64,000 nt of DNA from Nonomuraea terrae (GTDB lineage: Bacteria; Actinomycetota; Actinomycetes; Streptosporangiales; Streptosporangiaceae), in the NCBI RefSeq assembly GCF_004348995.1, contig NZ_SMKQ01000006.1, positions 1 through 64,000 on the forward strand, read 5' to 3'. Shown piece after piece: positions 1 through 9,368 of the stretch. The translations under genes were made by a program, and so were the position numbers. The first letter of the stretch is position 1, and each line of letters starts with the position of its first letter. A model generated the notes under the pieces. That model saw only the letters and a list, made by a program, of their open reading frames with translations. It was not told the DNA's origin and searched no databases.

Positions 1-3000
1 GGTGGGAGATCTCCTTCAGCCGCGAGACTGGGTCGTAGGCGTAGAGGACCTTGTCGGGGGTGTTGTAGACCGGGTCATCAGGGTCGTAGGGGTAGATCTC
101 TTCGAAAGGGCGGTTCAGTTCGTCATACGTGGTCTCATGGATGAAGTCGGCTGGGTCGTCAGGGGTTTCCACGCCGCGCGGGGTGACGACCTTGGTCTGG
201 TTGCCGACCTGGTCGTAGGCGTACTCGGCAACGACGTACTTGATGCCGCCGGCGGTGTCGGCGTGCGGGACGCGGGTGCGGGTGACCTCGTCGCGCTCGT
301 TGTACTCGGTGTAGCTGACGTTGTTGTCCTGGTCCTCGGCCTCGATGACACGGCCATCCCGGTCGTAGCGGACCTCGGTCTCGAACCCAGCGGCGTCCTT
401 CACCTTGGTGACCCGATGGTTGCGGTCGTAGGCGTAGAACACCGTGTAGTCGGCGGCATCCGCGGTGGCGTTCTTGCGCGGGTCGACGACCTTGAGAGTG
501 TTGCCGAGGTCGTCGTAAGCGTAGGTGATCTTGTTCAGGCGGTTGTCGTTAGCAACGTCGACCGCAGTGACCTCGGTCAGCTGGTAGATCGGGTCGTAGT
601 CATAGGTGGTGGTGAAGTCGGCCGGGTTGGCGTCCGGCAGGTTGCCTTTGGGCTCGGTCTGGGTGCGGAGGTTGCCGGACGGGTCCCAAGTGAAGGTGGC
701 CTTGCGCTCCGGCCCGTCGGTGGTGTCCTTGGGCAGATACGAGGTGGTCAGCTGGTCGGCGTGGTCATACTCGGCGGTGGAGACGGCCCCGTTCGGGGCG
801 GTCATCTCCACCACGTTGTCGTTGCGGTCGTAGACCGGCGCCGGGGTGGTGATGAACACCGGCGGGGAGGCGTCCTGGTCCTTGGGGACCCGCGACTCCA
901 GCGGGCGTTTGAAGATATCGTAGGTCTGCGTGGCCTTCTTGCCGAGCGCGTCGGTAACCGACAGTACGTTGCCGCGCACGTCGTACTCGGTGACGGTGGT
1001 GTGGTCGCCCTGGGCCGGGGTGGCGAGACCGATCGCGTCGATGATTTTCTGAGGGAAGCCGGTCGGGTGGTAGTCGGTGTACTCGGTGGGGTTGTCCTCG
1101 GCGTCGATCGTCTTGGTCAGTTGGCCGAGCGGGTCGTACTCGTACCGGGTGGTGTAGTCGTTCGGGACGTTCGTCGACTTGACGCCGAGCGGGTCGATCA
1201 CGTGTGTCAGGTTTCCGGTGTCGCTGTACTGGAACTCCCACCGATGGCCCAGTGGCGAGGTCTTGGACTCCAGGTCCGCGACGAAGCCGTTGAGGTGGGT
1301 GATGTAATCGAGCGTCGTGCCGGGGGTGCCGTTCTTGTTGGCCTCGGCGTCCTTGACCTCCTTGGGGTAGCCGGTGTTGTGGTCGTACACCCAGGTGGTA
1401 ATGGCGTCGTCGGTGCCGCCGTCGGGGTGGCCTTCCTCGCTTAGCGTGGTGACGTTGTGGTCGGTGTCCCAGTCCAGATCGGTGATCTCGCCCTTGGCAT
1501 TGGTGATCACATCAGGGCGGCCGTTCTCGTCCAGCACATAGTTCGTCCGGTTGTCCCGCGGATCGGTCACCGTGGCGTGCATCACCGCGCCCTGCGGCCC
1601 GTCCGGGTCCTCGTAGACGAAGCCGGTCTGCCCATCCAACCGGTCGGTCAGCGTCTGAACCTTCCACAGGTCTTCGCTGTCTTCCGTGGCGTCGTAGTAG
1701 TCCAGCTCGGTGGCGCGCTCGGCCGGGTCGGACGGGGCTTCGTCGTGTGCCCGCGGGTCGATGATGGTGACAAGTTTGACGTTCTTGTTGCCCTGCGTGG
1801 CGTCGTAGCGGAAGCCAAACGTCTTGGCCTCATCGTCGCCCGCGCCGTCGATCATGCGGGCCATCAGGCCCTTGTCGGTGTAGTTGAACGTGATCTTGCG
1901 GCCGGCGATATCGGTGATCGACTCGACGTTGTCGATGATGTGCGGGTTGGTCAGCTTGGTGTCGTCGACCGGCTGCCAGTTCTCGTCGTCGATGTAGGTA
2001 TAGTCCTGGCCCTTGGTGAAGTAGTCGAAGGTCAGGGTCTGACGACCGGACGCGTCAGTAATGTACTGCAGGAACTTAGTCGGCTTGTTGTTCGACTTAC
2101 GCCGCTCGTAGGTGAACGACATGGTGTTGCCGTTCTTGTCGACGATCGCGGACTGGAACCCCTCGTCGTCGAAGAAGAATTGGGTGCGGTCGGGCTTGGT
2201 GAACACCCACTTGCGCAGGGGGTCGGCCGAGCCGGTCTGCTGCAGGTACAGGTGCACCCCGCGCGGATGGGTGTAGTCACAGGTGGAGGGGGTGCAGTCC
2301 TTGGCGTCGACCCCGTCGGGGGTGTTCAGCAGCCACACGTGCTCGGTGCCGTCGCCGTCGGTCAATCTGACCTGCGATGGCCATGGTTGGCCGGGCGGAT
2401 GGAAGGCCAGTTGCGAGCCCAGCTTGTTGAGCGTGCTCGTTTGCAGGCTCCACCCATAGCCGAGGGAGGCGCTGGAGGTGTCGAGGCTGTTGTAGGTCAT
2501 CCTGGCGAACGTCTGCACGCCGCGGGAAGGGTTGGAGAAGGCGTTGTAACCCCACACCACGTTCCCGGCGTACGGGTTGACCAGCGCGGTGCCGCCGGCA
2601 CCGGTGTTCTTGCCGGTGTAGGCGTAGAACTTCTCCAAGCCGAGCAGGTTCGAGGTCGGCGTGGTGAGACGGATCTGCTGCGGCAGTTGCGGGATGTGGT
2701 GGCTGGCTGACTTCCACTCGTTGGTGGTGGTGTCCTGCACGTCCCACACCAGCGAGACCGCTTCGGCCAGGTTCGGGCTGTTCAGTACCGGCGCCTTGAC
2801 CGTGGCCTGCACCGTGACCGTGTCCTGCGGCTCCAGATCGGAGGGCAGCGGGGTGAGTATTTGCGTGTTGCCGGTGACATCCGTGCCGTCGGGCAGCTTC
2901 CAGAAGTAGCCCAGTGAGGTGGAGTCGGCCGGCCAGATGTCGTCAGTGGTGTTGGTGACCGTCACATCGATGGTGCGCTGCTCATCGGCGCTCATGTCGG

Positions 3001-5521
3001 CAGGGGTGGCCTGCGCCTGATAGGCCTGCGCCGGGTCGTAGTAGTAGACGACCAGCCACGGTCGCACCTCCGGCTCGGCCACTTCGCTGGAGGTCAGCGA
3101 GATACCCGTGCCGCTGGTCGCGCACGCCGTGCTGGCTTCGCTCTCGGACTTCAGCAGCAGCCCGTGATTGCTGTCTGGATCGGCCACCCACTGCTTGACC
3201 AGGTCGTCGAACCCGTCCAGGGTGTGCCAACTGGAGGATTCGTAGTCGTCGTAGGGGTACGCGATGATGCCCTCCCCGACCGAGCTGGTCGAGAAGTCGC
3301 CGCCGGCTTGGGTCCATGGCTCGCCGGGGGCGGCATTGCTCCATGAGGCCGTCGATTCGTCGAAGGAGCGGGTCAGCGGGTAGAGCTCAAAGGTCGCCTC
3401 ATTGCCTCGGTGGGCCACCTGGTACAGCCGCAGATTCGCCGACACACTGGGGACGGTCGACGGGATGATCGAAGTGTCGAATTTGAGCAGGCTGCGCGTG
3501 TTGCCGTAGGCGGCCCCACCCCAGCCGGCGGCCAGGTTCGCCCGCTCGCCCAGCTTGTCATGACTGGTGGTGGGCAGGCAGGACGACAGCGTGGTGTCGG
3601 CACTGGCGGGGATGGTGGCGATCGACACCCCACCATCCGGCAGGGCAACCCCGATCGGCCCGGAAACAGAGGTGTTCCCGTCGTCACGGACGGCCACCAC
3701 GCGGTAGTTCACCCACTTGTCGATGGGGGCCGAGGTGTCGACGTAGCTGGTCGTCTGTCCGTCCAGCGGTGCTACCAGCGTTGCTGGCGAGGGTGTGAAA
3801 TCGTCCTCCAGGCTGCGATGCACCTGATACTGGACCACTTCCCCGGGGCCGTCGTAGGCCGACCAGGACAGCTCGGCGCCGGTGGAATGCACCACCAACG
3901 GTCGGGCCAGCTGCACCGACGGCATGTCGTAGGTGAGTGTCAGCTTTGGCATCGGGTTCTCCGGGAACCCCGATGCGTAGTCCCCCGACGAGTACACCGG
4001 GCCGCCTGCCTCGACCGACTCGTTGACCGCCTTGACCATCACTCCGTGGTTCGGCAGCGACCCACTGATCCAGCCTTGCGCCAGGTCGGTGATCGTGTAG
4101 GTGTGCCAGACGTTGGCCTGCGCCGACTGGTAGGTGGTGGTGGCCGCCACCGCGCCCATCTGGGTGTTGATCGAGTTCCAGGTCACCGTGGACGGATCCC
4201 ACGCCTGGGTGATCGCCCGGGCTTCCAGCGGCACTGACGCCGCCGTACCGGCCAGCGTCTGGTCGTAGTAAAGGCCTAGTTCCGCATTGTCGAGGGTGGC
4301 GCCGGCGGGTACCAGGGAGGCCACCTCAGGGAACTTGATTACGCCACGGTAGATGGCACGTCCCGATACACCTGCGGCGAGTCGCAGGTCACCGTCATAG
4401 TTCTCCCTAGGCGAGGAGGAAACGATCATCGCGTCGTTGGAGGTCGATGCATCCGGCGTCACCACCACGGTCGGGTCGATGATCACTGGCCAGGCGCGTT
4501 CTGGAGCCGACAGCCAGCCCGCGTCCGCGCTCACCGTGATCGTCACCTGATCGCCCTGCTGGGTGGCGGTCTGCGTGACGGCTGGCGAGTACCGCTTGCC
4601 ATGCGGCGCGGTCGGATCGTCGGCTGCGTCGGTCATGAACGGCTTGGGAATCGTGAACACCGCCGTCTTGCCCGACGGTGGCATGAACGCGATCGATCCG
4701 TCCGCGTTCGGTGCCGCCCGCAGCCCTCCTGAAACGGTGAACGTGAAGGTGTAGGACGGTGGGCCCTGCGGGGCGCGGGCCAGCACGATGCTCTCCTTCA
4801 CCCCGGTAGCGCTTACCTCGTAGACGAGGTCGGTGCCCTCGCCGAGTGCGCCCTGATAGGTGACCTTCGAGCCTTCCACCCGGGGCGTGACCTGCCGCGC
4901 CTCCCCGGGCAAGCCGAGCGCCAGGCGCTGTTCGCCCAGCGCAACCCGCATCAGTTTGCTGGTCGTGTCACCGAAGCGGGTGGAAAAGTCGTTGGTGTCG
5001 TTACCGTGAACGAACCCGTCGCCCGATACTTCCGTGATCCGGGTGTCGATCGGCTGCCAGTCGCCCTTGCCATCCAGATAGTGCGTCGGCCGGGCCGAGA
5101 TCTCGGCTTGTAATCGGCCGTCCTCCAGCTCGTACACGCTGGCGAAGCGGGAGCGCTTGCCCTTCACCTCCTTGACCCGCTTGCCAGGTGGGGGCGGCGG
5201 CTTCCGCTGAGCTATTGGGGTGTCGCGTCCAGGCAGGGTGATTGGCTTGTCCGACGGGCGCACCTCGCCCTTCGGATCCTCGGTGAACCAGCCGGCCACG
5301 TGCGTGGCTATCTGGCTTGACTGGGTGGCAAGCCAGCTCGACGCGCGTGACAACAGTCCTGGCTCGGCCGGTCCGGTTTGAGCGGCAGCCGGTGGCACCG
5401 ATACGAGCGAGGCCGCCAGGGCGAGTGTGGTGGCGAGGATGGCAGGCCGGCGTAACCGCGTGTGACGCCGAGGCCGACGGTGATCAACCGTCTTTGATCG
5501 TGGACGGGGTAATGGCAACAC
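1..5521 (-). CDS. Secreted RHS/YD-repeat protein (partial, 3' end outside window)
   Basis: Open without a stop from a GTG at 5521 to the left edge, at least 1840 codons. GGAG lies about 8 bases upstream of the GTG. Residues 1-47 form a long signal peptide: Arg-rich n-region, LATTLALAASLVS core, AAA-Q cleavage site. A proline-rich linker follows. Two DNRLRE-type beta modules sit at about 365-520 and 630-825, with a fibronectin-III-like domain between them. From about residue 1145 to the edge there are many YD repeats, such as YAYDPVSRL, YEYDPLGQL and YDYDPIYQL. RHS proteins build a large shell around a variable C-terminal domain, often a toxin; that end is not visible here. The signal peptide implies secretion. 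The frame is the same at 5521 and at the left edge, so I see no frameshift. Confidence 0.9.
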   Translation of the reverse strand, partial: MLPLPRPRSKTVDHRRPRRHTRLRRPAILATTLALAASLVSVPPAAAQTGPAEPGLLSRASSWLATQSSQIATHVAGWFTEDPKGEVRPSDKPITLPGRDTPIAQRKPPPPPGKRVKEVKGKRSRFASVYELEDGRLQAEISARPTHYLDGKGDWQPIDTRITEVSGDGFVHGNDTNDFSTRFGDTTSKLMRVALGEQRLALGLPGEARQVTPRVEGSKVTYQGALGEGTDLVYEVSATGVKESIVLARAPQGPPSYTFTFTVSGGLRAAPNADGSIAFMPPSGKTAVFTIPKPFMTDAADDPTAPHGKRYSPAVTQTATQQGDQVTITVSADAGWLSAPERAWPVIIDPTVVVTPDASTSNDAMIVSSSPRENYDGDLRLAAGVSGRAIYRGVIKFPEVASLVPAGATLDNAELGLYYDQTLAGTAASVPLEARAITQAWDPSTVTWNSINTQMGAVAATTTYQSAQANVWHTYTITDLAQGWISGSLPNHGVMVKAVNESVEAGGPVYSSGDYASGFPENPMPKLTLTYDMPSVQLARPLVVHSTGAELSWSAYDGPGEVVQYQVHRSLEDDFTPSPATLVAPLDGQTTSYVDTSAPIDKWVNYRVVAVRDDGNTSVSGPIGVALPDGGVSIATIPASADTTLSSCLPTTSHDKLGERANLAAGWGGAAYGNTRSLLKFDTSIIPSTVPSVSANLRLYQVAHRGNEATFELYPLTRSFDESTASWSNAAPGEPWTQAGGDFSTSSVGEGIIAYPYDDYESSSWHTLDGFDDLVKQWVADPDSNHGLLLKSESEASTACATSGTGISLTSSEVAEPEVRPWLVVYYYDPAQAYQAQATPADMSADEQRTIDVTVTNTTDDIWPADSTSLGYFWKLPDGTDVTGNTQILTPLPSDLEPQDTVTVQATVKAPVLNSPNLAEAVSLVWDVQDTTTNEWKSASHHIPQLPQQIRLTTPTSNLLGLEKFYAYTGKNTGAGGTALVNPYAGNVVWGYNAFSNPSRGVQTFARMTYNSLDTSSASLGYGWSLQTSTLNKLGSQLAFHPPGQPWPSQVRLTDGDGTEHVWLLNTPDGVDAKDCTPSTCDYTHPRGVHLYLQQTGSADPLRKWVFTKPDRTQFFFDDEGFQSAIVDKNGNTMSFTYERRKSNNKPTKFLQYITDASGRQTLTFDYFTKGQDYTYIDDENWQPVDDTKLTNPHIIDNVESITDIAGRKITFNYTDKGLMARMIDGAGDDEAKTFGFRYDATQGNKNVKLVTIIDPRAHDEAPSDPAERATELDYYDATEDSEDLWKVQTLTDRLDGQTGFVYEDPDGPQGAVMHATVTDPRDNRTNYVLDENGRPDVITNAKGEITDLDWDTDHNVTTLSEEGHPDGGTDDAITTWVYDHNTGYPKEVKDAEANKNGTPGTTLDYITHLNGFVADLESKTSPLGHRWEFQYSDTGNLTHVIDPLGVKSTNVPNDYTTRYEYDPLGQLTKTIDAEDNPTEYTDYHPTGFPQKIIDAIGLATPAQGDHTTVTEYDVRGNVLSVTDALGKKATQTYDIFKRPLESRVPKDQDASPPVFITTPAPVYDRNDNVVEMTAPNGAVSTAEYDHADQLTTSYLPKDTTDGPERKATFTWDPSGNLRTQTEPKGNLPDANPADFTTTYDYDPIYQLTEVTAVDVANDNRLNKITYAYDDLGNTLKVVDPRKNATADAADYTVFYAYDRNHRVTKVKDAAGFETEVRYDRDGRVIEAEDQDNNVSYTEYNERDEVTRTRVPHADTAGGIKYVVAEYAYDQVGNQTKVVTPRGVETPDDPADFIHETTYDELNRPFEEIYPYDPDDPVYNTPDKVLYAYDPVSRLKEISH

Positions 5522-5990
5522 GGACACTCCTCGAGCTGCACCCTCTTGAAGGGCGCAGATAAGCCGGATCTAAAGATCCGCAGAGAGCAAAACATCCGCA
5601 TCACGCCACAAATCGGAACATTACGTCAAGGATCACTGAACGTGACTTACAAGGCATCCGAACGCTTGCTCAGGCCATGACACCTCAATGTCGCTAGCTG
5701 CAAAACTTCACAGAAAGGTGGGACTCCAGGTCGATGCGCAGTGTCTAACACTGAGTGATCACCGCAGGTCGCCGTTACTGCCCTCCGGTTAACCCTGCAG
5801 GTCGACTCTCAGCAAACTCACAGCTAACACAGGTCACCGCCCATCCAGCGAAGATGCTGCGAAGTGATCCATTGACCGCGATCTTCACCACATGGTCTTG
5901 ACGCCCGTCGGCATCCATGTCTAGATCTGAGAGGTTTGTCCCTCGCACCCCTCGAAGGTCATCCATGCCACCGGTCGGAACGCTCCCACA
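5522..5990. other. Non-coding gap with a palindrome and a possible VCBS/FG-GAP remnant
   Basis: No convincing gene. A perfect palindrome CAGTGT-CTA-ACACTG lies at 5739-5753 and could be an operator for the RHS gene. On the minus strand at 5927-5895 a short open stretch reads DLDMDADGRQD, the calcium-loop pattern typical of VCBS/FG-GAP repeats, with plausible flanking sequence on both sides. The open frame around it has no good start and its remainder is compositionally unlike a protein, so I read it as a possible gene relic only. Confidence 0.35.
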
Positions 5991-6713
5991 GTGACCACCC
6001 CTCACGACGACAGAGTGCAGCGACGCAGCTTCGGAGAAGCTGTGCGAATCACGACCTTCCTGGCCGGCCTCCTCCACCTGGCACTCGCCGCCATCATCCT
6101 CGGTGTACCCGCCAGCACCCCCACCCTGGACGACATACCGAATACATCCCCGTCCCCACTCCCTACCGCGCTGATCCCGCACCGCACCGATGCCGCGTTC
6201 ACCACCACAGCGCAGGACTCCGCTGCGGTCCCACCACGCGCCAAAGGGGTCACCGTGTTAACACCCCAGGACACTCCGACACGCAAAATCCCACGCACCA
6301 AAGCACCGCGACAGACTCGTCGCACCCCCGCACCGGAGCGAACCAGCGCAACCACCTTCGTGTCCGCCGCGCATATACCCAGCCGCCCCACCGCCGCTCC
6401 TAGCCACCGACAGCCCAGCACCCGACCATCCGCCTCCAGTGCCCGACTCCCCGAACCTCCCGCCACCACGCCCGCGAGCAGAAGGGGCCATGCTGCCCCA
6501 GGGAAAGCCAAAGAACCACCAGGCCAGACAAAGGAAAAAACACACGACGTCAGAAACCAAACCGCCGCCGCCGACCCTACTCATCCGCCCAAGACATCAA
6601 AGGGGCATCGCCCTGAAACGCTGTCAGGAAATGGGCTCCCGGCACTGGCTCGAGAAAATGTTCATTCGAATGGGAGGAGTAGGCAGGAATCCGTCCGTCT
6701 TGCCTGGCCATAA
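5991..6713 (+). CDS. Hypothetical Pro/Thr/Arg-rich protein with one membrane segment
   Basis: 240 codons from a GTG. Residues 19-42 (ITTFLAGLLHLALAAIILGV) form one hydrophobic helix that could be a signal anchor. The rest is low complexity, rich in Pro, Thr, Arg and Ala, with no recognised domain. No clear ribosome binding site precedes the GTG. Overlapping frames on both strands are also open, so the coding frame is uncertain. The neighbourhood (RHS gene, IS relic) is accessory DNA. Confidence 0.35.
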   Translation: MTTPHDDRVQRRSFGEAVRITTFLAGLLHLALAAIILGVPASTPTLDDIPNTSPSPLPTALIPHRTDAAFTTTAQDSAAVPPRAKGVTVLTPQDTPTRKIPRTKAPRQTRRTPAPERTSATTFVSAAHIPSRPTAAPSHRQPSTRPSASSARLPEPPATTPASRRGHAAPGKAKEPPGQTKEKTHDVRNQTAAADPTHPPKTSKGHRPETLSGNGLPALARENVHSNGRSRQESVRLAWP

Positions 6714-6759
6714 CACTGCCCATGTTGTCCGCCTCCGTCCAAAGGCCGACGCTCGCGAG

Positions 6760-7082
6760 CGCTCTGGCGCCGTGCACCCGGCCGGACGGCGGTGGCCGCG
6801 GGCAAGGCGTACTCCTCCCGCGGCACCGCGCCTACCTGTGCCAACGCCGGATCAAAGCGGTCATCCCGGAGAAGGTCGACCAGGCGGCCAACCGCAAGAA
6901 GCGGCTCCCGCGGCGGCCGGCCGATCACCAATGATCCCGATCTCTACAAGCAGCGCAACGCGGCCGAACGCTGCATCAACCGGATGAAGGAGTGGCGTGG
7001 GCTGGCCTTCCGGTTCGACAAGACGCCCGGCAGCTAGCTGGCTGGCCTGCACCTACGTGGAGCCGCCTTATGGATTCGAAGC
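6760..7082 (+). pseudogene. IS5-family transposase C-terminal remnant
   Basis: The C-terminal third of an IS5-type DDE transposase can be assembled across frames. AAGKAYSSRGT reads in one frame, YLCQRRIKAVIPEKVDQAANRKK in another, then SRGGRPITNDPDLYKQRNAA and ERCINRMKEWRGLAFRFDKTP in the first frame again. The Tyr codon expected after KTPGS is TAG, and the protein would otherwise continue LAGLHLRGAALWIRS. The glutamate of the family motif is in the ERCINR segment. At least two frameshifts plus a nonsense codon make it dead. The N-terminal two thirds are missing and I found no terminal inverted repeat pair. Confidence 0.75.
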
Positions 7083-7133
7083 CCCCAACCAGCCTGGAGA
7101 TCCGAACTACGTACAGGCTCCTGGACCGCCCTG

Positions 7134-8165
7134 CTACACGAGGCGGCCGGTCCAGGACGCTCCAGCGGCCTTGTAGATCGCGGCCGCCTCGCCGTCGAAG
7201 TACGGTGAGACACCGGTGTCGTAGCGATTGTCGGCATCGGTGTCGGAGACGCTCATTGTGACGCCGTTGAGGTAGCCGAGCTTCTTGCTGGCGTCGTAGC
7301 GCAGCAGCCACCCGGAGCCGAGCGACCCTTCACCGGTGAACGGGGACTCGACTCCGACGAGGTACTCGGCGGACAGCTCAGGAGCCGCCACCCAGGATGC
7401 CGCTCCGGCGGACTGAAGGAGGTGCTCCCCCGTGTAGGGCAGCGTCCCGTCGGGGTGCGGGCCCGCCGGGTAGCCGAAGACCCTGATGGAGGAGGCCGGC
7501 GGCTGATTCCAGGCGAATCCCTGCCCGCCGACGTTGTCGCCGAGCCGTCCCGTGTCGCTCAGCACGCCGGCGGAGTCGGCGACGACGCCGTTGTAGACGG
7601 TCATGAAGGCGTAGTCGCGCTCCAGGTCGTCGTAGACGGAGAAGTCATAGTGGACGAAGGCCTGCTTGGCGACGTACAAGCCCTTGGGTGCCGTGCCATC
7701 GGCGTAGCCGGGTACGAACACCACCTGGCTCTGCGTGGGGGTGGTGTCCTCGATGTCGAGCACGCAGTGCCCGGCTGTGGCGACGAGGTTGCGGTACTGG
7801 CTCTGCAGGGCGGTGCCCGTGCACCAGTGCGGCTGCCCGTCACCGCCGACGAAGAACACCTTGCCCGAGGTCAAGGGGGTCACCCCGTCTAGGGGGACCA
7901 TCGGCGCGGTGTTGCCGGGCTTGGCGTCCAGGACCGGCGGGGTGGCCGGGTCGGTCACGGAGACCGAGGTCTGCACGACGTACGGTGTGGCGTTCCTGAG
8001 GTTGGCGCCTCCGTCGGCAAGCCAGAACGTCGCGGTCTGCTGTGCGCCGGCCGCGGTACCGTGCAGCGGGACCGAGGCTATGACGTCGGCCTGGGCCGGC
8101 CCGGCGATGGCCGTGGCGCCCACCAGTCCGAAGCCGAGGCCTAACGCGATCAGTTTGCGTCTCAT
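7134..8165 (-). CDS. Secreted trypsin-like serine protease family protein, active site doubtful
   Basis: 343 residues from ATG 8165, preceded by GGGAGA 7 bases upstream; a longer frame exists but this start gives a clean signal peptide (KLIALGLGFGLVGATAIAGPAQA). The His motif TAGHCV is at about 145 and the Asp region DYAFMTV at about 190. The Ser region reads EGSLGSGW. In relatives this is usually GSSGSGW or GDSGGP, so the residue aligned with the nucleophile is Leu. This could be a secreted inactive homologue, or a shifted alignment could rescue the next Ser. Confident on family, not on activity. It stands alone, next to decayed genes. Confidence 0.8.
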   Translation of the reverse strand: MRRKLIALGLGFGLVGATAIAGPAQADVIASVPLHGTAAGAQQTATFWLADGGANLRNATPYVVQTSVSVTDPATPPVLDAKPGNTAPMVPLDGVTPLTSGKVFFVGGDGQPHWCTGTALQSQYRNLVATAGHCVLDIEDTTPTQSQVVFVPGYADGTAPKGLYVAKQAFVHYDFSVYDDLERDYAFMTVYNGVVADSAGVLSDTGRLGDNVGGQGFAWNQPPASSIRVFGYPAGPHPDGTLPYTGEHLLQSAGAASWVAAPELSAEYLVGVESPFTGEGSLGSGWLLRYDASKKLGYLNGVTMSVSDTDADNRYDTGVSPYFDGEAAAIYKAAGASWTGRLV

Positions 8166-8244
8166 GGTCGGATCTCCCGTTCTCTCAGCGAATGAAAGAT
8201 CAAGATCATATGCAGGGGTGGCCCGCGAAAACCACCCTTTATAA

Positions 8245-8741
8245 TCACAAGTTCGAAAGCATGTCGGCCGGCGTCGGATCACGAGCCGCCGTTGATGAGC
8301 GACATGGCCAGTTCGGGGCTAAACGAGCCCGCCGGCACGTCCACGCCGATTCCGCACAGCCCGTCGGATTCGCCCGGCACCTTGACCCAGAACAGATACT
8401 CGGCCCGGACGTCTGGCGGACCGAGGAGGCGCCGAGCCTGCGCTCCGGCGGGTTGCACCAGTTGTCCTCCGGCGTGCCGTCCACGTACGGCCCGTGGCAT
8501 GCGAAGTGACGGACGCCCCGGAGTGATGAGCCCGGGACGTCTCTCGCGACGCGGTGGTGGTAACCGGTCTGTGCTGGCGTCCTGGAAGGGATCCCCCAGA
8601 GCACCTAAGTCCCCTCCGACAGCGCCGCTCCGCAGCTGGCAGCGAGTCCCGTAACACCCTGTGAGCGGCCACGATCTTGTCCAGATAGGCGGCCAGCCTG
8701 GTCCAGGCTGGCGGCCATAAAATCTCCAGGCTGATGACCAC
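8245..8741 (-). pseudogene. Frameshifted remnant of an unrecognised protein
   Basis: Three protein-like stretches follow one another in three minus-strand frames. They are MVISLEILWPPAWTRLAAYL and DKIVAAHRVLRDS (from 8741), RHFACHGPYVDGTPEDNWCN (around 8500), and EYLFWVKVPGESDGLCGIGV followed by DVPAGSFSPELAMSLINGGS, ending at a stop at 8279. Each looks like real protein while the same frame outside it does not, which is what a gene with two or more indels looks like. I do not recognise the family. A single intact frame does not exist. Confidence 0.45.
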
Positions 8742-8781
8742 TTAGGGTCTTGCTGGATGGTCAAGAGCCAAGGGCATCAAA

Positions 8782-9150
8782 TCATTGCTGGTCATGCGTG
8801 ACGAGGGTGATTGCCGACTCTGCGGCGTTCTGAAGGATGATCAGATCCTCAGGAAGCATGGGCTGCGCGTGGCCAGGCCGTGGGGTTAACGGTTGCCTGA
8901 ACAATGTGACCGGGACCAATTCCAAGCCGAGTCGGAGGGCCACGGCGATCCTGTGGTTGCCGTCGAGTGTCCCGAATTCTTCGTTGAACCCAAGGGAGAG
9001 CGGTGTGAGGATCCCGTGCTTCCCGATGTCGATCGTTAACGCATCCAGGTGACGGGGTGTGTCGACGAGCGCGGAGTCGACAGTCTCGCGATCGCAGGCG
9101 CGGTATCGCACGACGAGAGCAGTTGGTAGGTGGACGGAGGAGAGCGGCAT
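8782..9150 (-). CDS. Small ParB/sulfiredoxin-fold protein
   Basis: 122 residues. The core IDIGKHGILTPLSL followed by LDGNHRIAVALRLGLELVPV matches the ParB N-terminal (Srx-like) nucleotide-binding fold; GNHRIAVA corresponds to the GxRR/GHRR loop of ParB. There is no helix-turn-helix or C-terminal dimer domain, so this is a stand-alone domain rather than a partition protein. It follows the ParB gene on the same strand after 218 bases that hold the 24-bp repeats. No strong ribosome binding site is seen at ATG 9150. Its job is unknown; stand-alone ParB/Srx proteins include nucleases and CTPases. Confidence 0.65.
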   Translation of the reverse strand: MPLSSVHLPTALVVRYRACDRETVDSALVDTPRHLDALTIDIGKHGILTPLSLGFNEEFGTLDGNHRIAVALRLGLELVPVTLFRQPLTPRPGHAQPMLPEDLIILQNAAESAITLVTHDQQ

Positions 9151-9279
9151 CTGGACATCATGACTGATAGGAGCCTCCCCTCGCGCCCGTGCTGCCGGAT
9201 GGTGTAATGGAGCCAGAGTCCTCTCCAGGTGGAGCGGTCAGCTAATCCAGGCTGACCGCCACCAGTTCTCCAGTTCGGC

Positions 9280-9364
9280 GTTAACGGCGTTAAGACCTGT
9301 AGGTAACCTACATATCGAAGCCGGGACGGCACAGTCGATCGTTAACGGCGTTAAGACCTGTAGG
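9280..9364. repeat. Two 24-bp direct repeats with palindromic cores beside parB
   Basis: Identical 24-bp copies lie at 9280-9303 and 9341-9364, 61 bases apart. Each holds the palindrome TTAACGGCGTTAA followed by GACCTGTAGG. The first copy runs into a second palindrome, GTAGGTAACCTAC, at 9299-9311. A related GTCGATCGTTAACG occurs at about 9028 and just before copy two. The repeats start 5 bases after the parB stop. They could be partition-site iterons for the ParB beside them or operators for the small gene downstream. They are not the usual chromosomal parS (TTTCACGTGAAAC). Confidence 0.7.
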
Positions 9365-9368
9365 CATG

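Noticed and set aside
2..1444. Long plus-strand open frame (480 codons) opposite the RHS gene
   Set aside because: It is Val/Gly-rich antisense of YD repeats; the minus frame gives clear YD motifs continuous with the signal-peptide start.
8279..8764. Intact 161-residue gene on the minus strand
   Set aside because: Only its last 45 residues look like protein; the upstream part is better explained as other frames of a broken gene.
9280..9364. CRISPR array
   Set aside because: Only two copies and no third unit; the palindromic core and position beside parB fit binding sites.
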